This document shows positions 7,646-13,286 of a stretch of DNA of 15,197 bases, one piece after another. The stretch comes from CAYFUT01 sp964346395 (GTDB lineage Bacteria; Bacillota; Halanaerobiia; Halobacteroidales; Halobacteroidaceae): NCBI GenBank assembly GCA_964346395.1, contig CAYFUT010000065.1:1-15197 (forward strand), written 5' to 3'. Each line of letters opens with the position of its first letter. Position 1 is the stretch's first letter. The notes beneath the pieces are model-generated. The model saw nothing but the letters and a program-made list of their open reading frames with translations, had not been told where the DNA came from and searched no databases. The position numbers and the translations under genes are program-made.

Positions 7646-8881
7646 CTAATTTTGGTCTGGTTCAATCGCTACATCAACGTTAAAGTTAGGCAGTAAAAAT
7701 TCATCTTGGTCTGCAATAGATATCTCAACCGGCACAACAGTTTCTACATCTTTATCTACCGCCTTGTTAGCAATCCGAGTTACTTCTCCCTCATACTCGC
7801 GGGAACTGTCAGCTAACGGAACAATCGTCGCCTTAGCTCCTAAACTTATGTCTTTAATAAATTCTTCCGGTACTTCGACTTCTACGACCAACTCTTCTGT
7901 AGACATTACTCGCAATAACGGCTGCTCTTGATTTATAGAATCACCAACTTGATAACCGATATCATATACCACACCAGTTTTCCAATCAGCCACTAGCTGA
8001 TCTTCTTGTAAATAATCGGCTTCTAACTCAGCAGCCAGTTTTTTAACTTGATTCTTAAGTTCTGCCACCTCAGCCTGTTTAGCTTTATAGTCCTGCTTAC
8101 GGTTAAGCTTCAGTTCGGCTAGTTCTATTTTTAACTGCTCTAACTGCTGCTCCTGACTAATGAATGAACTTTTTAAATCTTCAAGTTCCCGCTCTTTCTT
8201 ATAGCTTAATTCTTCTATAGATAACTTGATTTCTTCTACCGCTTCCTTTTTCTGCTTTAAAGCCGCTTCCATTTCTTCTACTTCTGATTCAGTTACTGCT
8301 TCTTGCTCCAGCAGTTTCTGCTTTTTCTTTAATTTCTCCTGGCTTCGTTTATATTCCCGCCGAGCCGCACTAAGCTTTTGAGCCAACTTCTTAAAATCGG
8401 GACTATCTTCCGCCGCCAGCTCTTCTTCTAACCGCTCTAGCTGCTTTTGCTGCTGGTGGTAAATCTCCTTTTCAGCCGCTAATTGGTTCTTGATTTTCTC
8501 GCGCTTAAGTTGAAATTGTTCTTCTAACGATTCCAGCTCAGTTTCAACCTGGTCTAATTTCTGTCGCTTAGCCGCTAATTCAGTTTTTGCCTCTTGCAAA
8601 TCAAACGTCATCAACTTAGTTCCGTTTTCCACTTCTTCGCCTTCCTCAATATGTACCCCTTCTATCTTCGCCGGAGCATCTAACCTAATACTTCGCTTTT
8701 CTTTGGACTCTACAGTTCCGTAAACATCCACCGAATCTAATTCTTTTTCGGCTGCTGCCTTCTCTTCTGGTTCAGCAGTTGCTTGCTTTGCCTTTTCTTC
8801 TGCATTTCCATTCCTAAAGACTATTACTCCTCCCACCAAAAGAATGACCGCTAACACACCAATAATTATCTTCTTCTTCAT
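7646..8881 (-). CDS. Periplasmic adaptor (membrane fusion) protein, HlyD/MacA type
   Basis: A 411-residue membrane fusion protein linking the inner-membrane ABC permease to the TolC-like channel. An N-terminal anchor helix lies at about 4-22. A half lipoyl domain is near 55-95 (RSIRLDAPAKIEGVHIEEGEEVENG) and its partner near 293-328. Between them is a long antiparallel coiled coil, helices about 97-190 and 197-288, very rich in Glu, Lys and Gln. The tip, KLLEQEAVTESEVEE near 189-203, matches the L...A(V/I)(S/T)..E pattern that adaptors use to grip TolC helices. A beta-barrel region closes the protein. The hairpin is longer than in MacA as I know it. The ATG has GGGAGGG about ten bases upstream. 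It starts 2 bases after the ATPase stop, so the two are translationally linked. Confidence 0.9.
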   Translation of the reverse strand: MKKKIIIGVLAVILLVGGVIVFRNGNAEEKAKQATAEPEEKAAAEKELDSVDVYGTVESKEKRSIRLDAPAKIEGVHIEEGEEVENGTKLMTFDLQEAKTELAAKRQKLDQVETELESLEEQFQLKREKIKNQLAAEKEIYHQQQKQLERLEEELAAEDSPDFKKLAQKLSAARREYKRSQEKLKKKQKLLEQEAVTESEVEEMEAALKQKKEAVEEIKLSIEELSYKKERELEDLKSSFISQEQQLEQLKIELAELKLNRKQDYKAKQAEVAELKNQVKKLAAELEADYLQEDQLVADWKTGVVYDIGYQVGDSINQEQPLLRVMSTEELVVEVEVPEEFIKDISLGAKATIVPLADSSREYEGEVTRIANKAVDKDVETVVPVEISIADQDEFLLPNFNVDVAIEPDQN

Positions 8882-8883
8882 TC

Positions 8884-9555
8884 TTACTGTACCCTCCCGT
8901 CTTTTAAATTAATAATTCGATTCCCGTACTCGGCACACTTTTCCGAGTGAGTCACCTGCACAATCGTATTCCCTTCTTTTTGATTTATCCGCTGGAATAA
9001 CTCCATAATGTCCGCTTCCGTCTCACTATCTAAATTTCCCGTCGGTTCATCAGCCAGAATAACCTCGGGCTCATTAATCAAAGCCCGGGCAACTGCTACC
9101 CGCTGTTTTTGGCCTCCGGAAAGCTCGCGCGGAGTATGTTCCCGACGCTCAGCTAAACCAACTATCTCTAATATTCTAGTTAACCGGCGGCGGTAATTAT
9201 TAATCTTCTTCCCGTCTAATAAAATAGGCAGCATAACATTTTCCTCTACATTTAAATTGGGAATTAAATTATAAAATTGAAATACAAACCCCACTTCTCG
9301 TCGGCGCATAATACTGCTTTGCTTATCATCCATTACTGACAACTGTTTGCCGTTAACTTTAACTTCCCCGCTAGTGGGATGGTCTAACCCCCCAAGCAGA
9401 TAAAGAAGTGTGCTTTTCCCCGAACCTGACGGCCCCATGATGGAAACAAACTCACCTTCTTCTATCTCAAGATTAACCTCCTTTAACGCTTCTACTTCCA
9501 CTTCGCCCATTGCAAATGTCTTATTTAAGTTAGTAGTAGTTATTACCGCTGACAA
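8884..9555 (-). CDS. ABC transporter ATPase, MacB/LolD type
   Basis: A 223-residue ATPase that powers the export unit at the cytoplasmic face. Walker A GPSGSGKST (41-49), Q-loop in GFVFQFYNL (Gln93), signature LSGGQ (145-149), Walker B ILADEP with catalytic Glu170, and H-loop His203 in VTHS are all intact. GFVFQFYNLIPNLNVEENV is typical of the LolD/MacB/FtsE group. I place the start at the TTG at 9555: GAGGGGGGG ends six bases before it and the length then fits the family. The frame stays open to 9627, but that extra 24 residues (beginning MSIVHCLLLN) is translated from the AATTGTCAATTG repeat cluster and is almost surely not protein. A TTG at 9561 is the alternative. The stop lies 2 bases before the adaptor gene. 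Confidence 0.92.
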   Translation of the reverse strand: MSAVITTTNLNKTFAMGEVEVEALKEVNLEIEEGEFVSIMGPSGSGKSTLLYLLGGLDHPTSGEVKVNGKQLSVMDDKQSSIMRRREVGFVFQFYNLIPNLNVEENVMLPILLDGKKINNYRRRLTRILEIVGLAERREHTPRELSGGQKQRVAVARALINEPEVILADEPTGNLDSETEADIMELFQRINQKEGNTIVQVTHSEKCAEYGNRIINLKDGRVQ

Positions 9556-9570
9556 ATTCAACCCCCCCTC

Positions 9571-9750
9571 TTGATAATTGATAATGTACAATTGACAATT
9601 AAGCAATAAACAATGTACAATTGACAATTAAAACAATTAAACCCTATAACAACTGACACCCATAAAGAAGACTATAAATTAATCTATTCCCGCTTGAATT
9701 TTTAGAACTTGACTTTAATTGTCAATTGCCAATTGTCAACTGTCAATTGC
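9571..9750 (+). repeat. AATTGTCAATTG-type repeat cluster with inverted arms between the channel and ATPase genes
   Basis: On the left are two exact 19-base direct copies of AATGTACAATTGACAATTA at 9583-9601 and 9612-9630, with the related TTGATAATTGATAATG before them. On the right, 9715-9750 is a run of AATTGTC/CAATTG units. TTAATTGTCAATTG (9715-9728) is the reverse complement of CAATTGACAATTAA at 9589-9602 and 9618-9631. The two blocks flank about 85 bases of ordinary AT-rich spacer, so the transcript could form a long stem. The right block supplies the final codons and TGA of the channel gene; the left block supplies the false N-terminal extension of the ATPase frame. Similar low-complexity repeats are scattered in many bacterial genomes. 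A miniature mobile element is possible but no target duplication is evident. Confidence 0.75.
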
Positions 9751-11157
9751 TAAAAGTTGTTTCAACTGATATACCTGGCGATTATAGTTTAATAAATTTT
9801 CTATATAACCCTGCTCTTTCTTCTTTACTTCCAACTGAGCTGTAAGCAAATCACTAAGCGTAATTGTTCCCTGCTGATACCTTTCTTTTGCTATTTTTAA
9901 TGATTTTTCAGCATTAGCAATCTCTCGTTTCGAAAACTCTATCTCTTGCTCATAATTGAGCAGCTGCTGATAATTCTTTTTCACTTCTAAGGTGAGCTCT
10001 TCCTTTAGGTCAGCTTCTTTCTCCTTTAGTTTCGCCGCTGTCAGTTCTGCCTGACTTAATTGACTAGCCTCTTTTTGGTTTGTAAAAGTATTGAACTGAT
10101 AATTAAAATAAAGTCCGACTCGATACTCATCATCAAATTCTTCCTCAGTCCAATCTACCTCTCCTACTCCCTGTAAACTAAAATCACTCTCGTTAGCCAA
10201 ATAATCAACTTTCTGTTCCTGCCGCTCAATCTGTTTTTCCACTACTGCTAACTTCCAGCTATTTTCTCTTGCCCGCTGCTTAATTTCTTCTTTCTCATAA
10301 GTAAAGTCCAGTTTTTTCGCGGCAGCTAAGTTCACTTCCTCACCTAGCTCTGTATTTAAAGCATCAGCTAATTCCAGCAGCGCTAGTTCATAATCTGCTT
10401 TTATCCGCTCTAAAGCTAACTCCTGTTCTTCAACTTTCAGCTGGGCTTCTTCCTCATCCACCCTTAATGCTTCTCCAGCCTCTACTTTTGCCTTTACCAT
10501 TTCTAAAGTCTGCTCTGCCTGAGCTAAACTATCTTCTGTAATTGCATTTTTTTCTTTCAGCTCTAATAAATTATAGTAAGTATTAACTACCTCAAACTCA
10601 ATCTGCTCCTTAAGCTCTGCAACCTCTCGCTTTTGCTTCCTAACCTCTATCTCTTTAGCTGCTAATTTTAGCTTATAATTCAGCCGACTGTCAGATTCAG
10701 TCCAGAAATCATGTTCATAACGGAGACTCCCGCCGGCAAAAACATCTGTGTCCTCATCATCTAACACTTCATTATATTTATAGTCAAACAGCTGTTGGGT
10801 TAAAAAGAATCTATTAACGGGAGAAAACTGATGACCAATAGTTAAATCAGTTTTACTAGTCGCTAAGTATCCTTCCTCACTGCCGCCGGTTTTCTGTTCC
10901 ACTTCTCCTTCCTGAAAATCTTGATCACTTCCGACAGAAAAATCAAATTGCCAATTATACTTCTTTTGGTAAAGCTCAAGTTCACTTTTTTTCTGTTGGT
11001 AAAGTTCTTTCGCCTGCTGTAACTGGTTATTATTAGCTACAGCCGTCTCTATTGCTTGCTCTAAAGTTAATACTTCTTTAGCCTCTGCCGTTGTCGTCCA
11101 GGCAGTTCCGATTAAGGAAAAAATAAGTAAAAAGTAGATAATAATTTTTTTCTTCAC
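9736..11157 (-). CDS. TolC-family outer-membrane efflux channel
   Basis: A 473-residue outer-membrane efflux protein. The signal peptide (MKKKII, hydrophobic core about 5-20) has a probable cleavage after AEA at 26, and the mature protein opens with the family's TLEQAIETAVANNNQL. Two OEP repeats follow, with long Glu/Lys/Gln-rich helices near 165-265 and 370-450 for the periplasmic tunnel. Between them are strand-like segments such as DFSVGSDQDF, SLRYEHDFW and RVGLYFNYQF for the barrel. Length fits the family. Start is GTG with GAGGAGGG about seven bases upstream. It is the first gene of the export unit, and the ATPase gene starts 180 bases after it. The last codons, Ala-Ile-Asp-Ser-stop, are read from the AATTGTC repeat block, so the natural C-terminus was probably replaced when the repeat arrived. 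Confidence 0.9.
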   Translation of the reverse strand: MKKKIIIYFLLIFSLIGTAWTTTAEAKEVLTLEQAIETAVANNNQLQQAKELYQQKKSELELYQKKYNWQFDFSVGSDQDFQEGEVEQKTGGSEEGYLATSKTDLTIGHQFSPVNRFFLTQQLFDYKYNEVLDDEDTDVFAGGSLRYEHDFWTESDSRLNYKLKLAAKEIEVRKQKREVAELKEQIEFEVVNTYYNLLELKEKNAITEDSLAQAEQTLEMVKAKVEAGEALRVDEEEAQLKVEEQELALERIKADYELALLELADALNTELGEEVNLAAAKKLDFTYEKEEIKQRARENSWKLAVVEKQIERQEQKVDYLANESDFSLQGVGEVDWTEEEFDDEYRVGLYFNYQFNTFTNQKEASQLSQAELTAAKLKEKEADLKEELTLEVKKNYQQLLNYEQEIEFSKREIANAEKSLKIAKERYQQGTITLSDLLTAQLEVKKKEQGYIENLLNYNRQVYQLKQLLAIDS

Positions 11158-11257
11158 CTTAAGCCCTCCTCATTTATCCTTCCTGATTATAATTAACAAA
11201 AGTTAAGCAAGCATTTTAAAAAAATTATTAACCAAACTTCGTTTGCCTTTTCACAAT

Positions 11258-11286
11258 ATTATAACGGTAATTGCTTCTAATTACAA
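11258..11286 (-). promoter_or_regulatory. Sigma-70 type promoter for the export operon
   Basis: On the minus strand, TTGTAA (11286-11281), a 17-base spacer, then a perfect TATAAT (11263-11258), about 100 bases before the channel's GTG. Spacing and -10 box are ideal; the -35 matches four of six bases. The leader would be about 95 bases long and contains a small CAAAC/GTTTG stem and a T-run, too weak to call an attenuator. Confidence 0.55.
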
Positions 11287-11507
11287 ATTTATTCATCAGT
11301 TACAAGTTAATACTAGGAAGAATAAATCTGTTTTTACCCATTTTTAAAACAAAATTGCCCAATAGTGACTTAGCTAGCAGTTAAATTTGAGTTTCAGTAA
11401 ATCATCACACCTTAACTCTGCTTAGACTCAATTCAGTTCCTTGCTAAACTTAATCTAAAAAATTATTTCCAGCTCTACAAAAATATATCTCCTAGATAAT
11501 AATAATT

Positions 11508-11543
11508 CCGGGCCAACTCCCAAATTAAAAGGAATTAACCCGG
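11508..11543 (-). terminator. Hairpin after the glycine-rich exported protein gene
   Basis: Minus-strand RNA forms a 13-bp stem, CCGGGUUAAUUCC with GGAGUUGGCCCGG, around a 10-base loop. Three of the pairs are G-U and would be lost in plus-strand RNA. AAUUAUUAUUAU follows, a poor U-tract. It lies about 70 bases after the TAG at 11615 and probably ends that transcript. The rest of the 457-base gap holds the promoter at 11258-11286, a ten-codon mini-ORF and otherwise featureless AT-rich sequence. Confidence 0.55.
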
Positions 11544-11563
11544 CAATAGCAATCATATTATTT

Positions 11564-11596
11564 TTATTCATCTAACAGAATACATCTTTTCATCAT
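11564..11596 (-). CDS. Possible ten-codon mini-ORF with ribosome binding site
   Basis: AAGGGGTGAT sits directly before ATGATG, and the frame reads MMKRCILLDE then TAA. It starts about 20 bases after the glycine-rich protein gene and ends about 20 bases before the hairpin at 11508-11543. It may be a vestigial gene start, a tiny peptide, or chance. The binding site is the only real support. Confidence 0.15.
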   Translation of the reverse strand: MMKRCILLDE

Positions 11597-11614
11597 TATC
11601 ACCCCTTTTTAGTC

Positions 11615-12382
11615 CTAAAAACCAAAACTCAATCTAGCAGTAGCAGTTGCTCCCTGAGTATTCTCTAACGGACCTCCCGTAACCTTGCTGCCAGTTAGCG
11701 TCCAATTTTCTCCAAAATCATGGGTCAATAAATAACCAACTCCTAAATCTAAACCTGCAAAAGTACTAAATTGATAATGAAAATTAACCCGCGGCTCAAA
11801 TAAGACAAACTCTTTCTCCAAGGTAGCATAATTACTTTTAGCCTCTGCTATATCATTAACTATACCTTCAAAACTACCTGGATTATCACTGGCCAGATCG
11901 AGTGTCATAGTGCCTCCCCCCATCAAAGCTCCAATTGCTAAATCAAACTTCTTTCCGGCCCAGATTCCATTTTCATACAGAAACCCGCCGTAATCAATTG
12001 CTAACCAGGCTTCATTGTCATCCTTAGTTGTTTTTACTGTCCCAGACAGACCATAACCACCAAAGCGGCTACCATCTTTCATTCCGCCAAGACCGCCGCC
12101 GCCCATTAAAATCATATAATCTTCAAACTGACCAAAACCATTCCCAATAATTTCATTTAAATCCTCAATATCCAGTTCTAAAACCCCTAATTGTGGACCG
12201 CCACCCCCACGAATACCAGCATCACCAGAAACTCCATAATCATTATCTTTCAGCTTTTCCTCATTAATCTCAACTGCTGTTCCTTGCTCCTCTTTCTCCT
12301 CAGTCTCATTTTCCTTAGCCAAAACAGTTCCACTAACAACTAACAAGCTCACTACAAGAAATAAAATTATTACTCTTTTCAC
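11615..12382 (-). CDS. Glycine-rich exported protein, probable outer-membrane protein of unknown function
   Basis: A 255-residue protein with a clear signal peptide: MKR, hydrophobic core about 4-20, cleavage after VLA at 22. A Glu/Lys-rich linker runs at about 23-50, followed by three glycine clusters (59-62, 94-100, 155-157). The second half alternates polar and hydrophobic residues like beta-strands (EPRVNFHYQFSTFAGLDLGVGYLL) and ends ATARLSFGF, an aromatic C-terminal tail resembling the beta-signal of outer-membrane proteins. I do not recognise a named family; proteins of this glycine-rich style are, I believe, found as hypothetical genes in Halanaerobiales and other anaerobes. Start is GTG with AGGGAGTGA eight bases before. 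It has its own promoter and hairpin, so it is likely monocistronic. Function is unknown; a barrel or surface role is inference. Confidence 0.75.
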   Translation of the reverse strand: MKRVIILFLVVSLLVVSGTVLAKENETEEKEEQGTAVEINEEKLKDNDYGVSGDAGIRGGGGPQLGVLELDIEDLNEIIGNGFGQFEDYMILMGGGGLGGMKDGSRFGGYGLSGTVKTTKDDNEAWLAIDYGGFLYENGIWAGKKFDLAIGALMGGGTMTLDLASDNPGSFEGIVNDIAEAKSNYATLEKEFVLFEPRVNFHYQFSTFAGLDLGVGYLLTHDFGENWTLTGSKVTGGPLENTQGATATARLSFGF

Positions 12383-12426
12383 TATTAATCACTCCCTATT
12401 ATTAAGATTTATTACAACTTATCTAA

Positions 12427-12435
12427 AGTATATCA
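12427..12435 (-). promoter_or_regulatory. Extended -10 promoter for the glycine-rich exported protein gene
   Basis: TGATATACT on the minus strand is a TGn extended -10 with TATACT matching five of six bases, 45 bases before the GTG start. No convincing -35 lies at 16-18 bases (ATGCAA), which fits an extended -10 promoter. It lies about 100 bases downstream of the terminator of the preceding gene. Confidence 0.5.
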
Positions 12436-12534
12436 TATTTAGACTTTTTTGCATCCGCCAAAAGTACTATTTTTATCTAATAAAAGTTAACTAACCCTTT
12501 CTAAAATCTTAAGAATTTATTAAATTACCCTGGG

Positions 12535-12570
12535 CAAAAAATAAAAAGCCCAACTTTAAAAAGTTGGACT
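12535..12570 (-). terminator. Strong rho-independent terminator after the small barrel gene
   Basis: Minus-strand RNA AGUCCAACUU, a UUUA loop, AAGUUGGGCU (one G-U pair), then UUUUAUUUUUU. This is a textbook terminator beginning about 25 bases after the stop at 12595. Its stem shares the CCAACU/AGUUGG core with the hairpins at 2696, 5015 and 11508. Confidence 0.85.
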
Positions 12571-12594
12571 AAAAATTAATCGCGTCTCCTATTG

Positions 12595-13173
12595 TTAAAA
12601 TTTAACCTTTACTCCCGATAAAACAGAAACTGCTTCCCCGGAAATATTAATTTCTCCTTCAGTTGTCTCTTCCCTATCACTCACTATTTTTGTATATCTG
12701 CCCATAGCAGTTAGCCGCACCTGCTGGTTAATGGGAATCCCAATTTCAGCCGAAATCACTCCTGCTGGCCGGATACTAACTTCGTCTAAATCAAGAGCCG
12801 GAATTTCAACATCAGTTACATTCCAGGCTAAACCGGGCTGAATCTGAACAACCCCCACATTTACTGGAAAAAAGAATATATCCCACAAATACCGCCTGAA
12901 ATGTCCATCTCGATCAGCACTTAACTCATGTTCGCTGTAAGTAAAATCTACTCCCGCCCCTACTGCACTAACTACTGGTACATCTACTTCGGCTCCAATA
13001 AATAAATCAGTTCGATAGGAGATCCCTTCTTCTAGGTAAGAACTCATCGTCCCCTGCGGAAAGACTCTTCCTATCTGTAGAGCAGCAGAAGTAGCTAGTT
13101 GATTGTTTGCTAATCCTATCTGGCTCATAACCAAAATAAGTAAAATTACTGTTAAAATTACTATTTTTTTAAT
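12595..13173 (-). CDS. Small outer-membrane beta-barrel protein with apparent AUU start
   Basis: A 192-residue probable outer-membrane barrel. Reading from ATT at 13173 gives KKIVILTVILLILVMSQIGLA, a textbook signal peptide cleaved after Ala22, in phase with the rest. GGAGGGG ends five bases before this ATT. No ATG, GTG or TTG occurs in phase until the TTG at 13134, which has no binding site and would cut the signal peptide in half. So translation very likely starts at AUU, a rare codon known from infC. The mature part, about 170 residues, alternates like short beta-strands (FIGAEVDVPVVSAVGAGVDFTYS; VRLTAMGRYTKIVSD) and ends VLSGVKVKF with a terminal Phe, as 8-stranded barrels do. Specific family unknown. 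It has its own promoter candidate and strong terminator. A sequencing error in an ATG is the alternative explanation for the start. Confidence 0.8.
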   Translation of the reverse strand: MKKIVILTVILLILVMSQIGLANNQLATSAALQIGRVFPQGTMSSYLEEGISYRTDLFIGAEVDVPVVSAVGAGVDFTYSEHELSADRDGHFRRYLWDIFFFPVNVGVVQIQPGLAWNVTDVEIPALDLDEVSIRPAGVISAEIGIPINQQVRLTAMGRYTKIVSDREETTEGEINISGEAVSVLSGVKVKF

Positions 13174-13212
13174 TTTAACCCCTCCTGGATAAAATAAAAT
13201 TAGTTATACTTT

Positions 13213-13241
13213 ATTTTAATACAAAATTTTAAATTAAGCAA
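13213..13241 (-). promoter_or_regulatory. Candidate promoter for the small barrel gene
   Basis: Minus-strand TTGCTT (13241-13236), 17 bases, TAAAAT (13218-13213). The -10 matches five of six bases, the -35 only three. It would give a leader of about 33 bases with the GGAGGGG site. The 26-bp palindrome at 13243-13268 abuts the -35 box on its upstream side, as an activator or operator site would. Confidence 0.35.
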
Positions 13242-13242
13242 G

Positions 13243-13268
13243 TATAATCTAATAATTATTAGATTATA
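13243..13268. promoter_or_regulatory. 26-bp perfect palindrome, possible operator
   Basis: The half-site TATAATCTAATAA is followed directly by its exact reverse complement with no spacer. It lies in the 113 bases between the protease gene's TAG (13287) and the barrel gene, next to a candidate promoter. It lacks a GC-rich core and a following T-run, so it is not a typical terminator. A site for a dimeric regulator is the natural reading. An AT-rich perfect palindrome of this length is unlikely by chance, though not impossible here. Confidence 0.45.
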
Positions 13269-13286
13269 AAGTAAAGAGTATAATTA

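Noticed and set aside
9556..9627. N-terminal extension of the ATPase frame
   Set aside because: It is the translation of the AATTGTCAATTG repeats; the G-rich ribosome binding site lies after it, and family length fits the TTG at 9555.
11231..11246. CAAAC/GTTTG stem followed by a T-run upstream of the channel gene
   Set aside because: The stem is only five base pairs and the T-run is not adjacent; too weak for an attenuator call.
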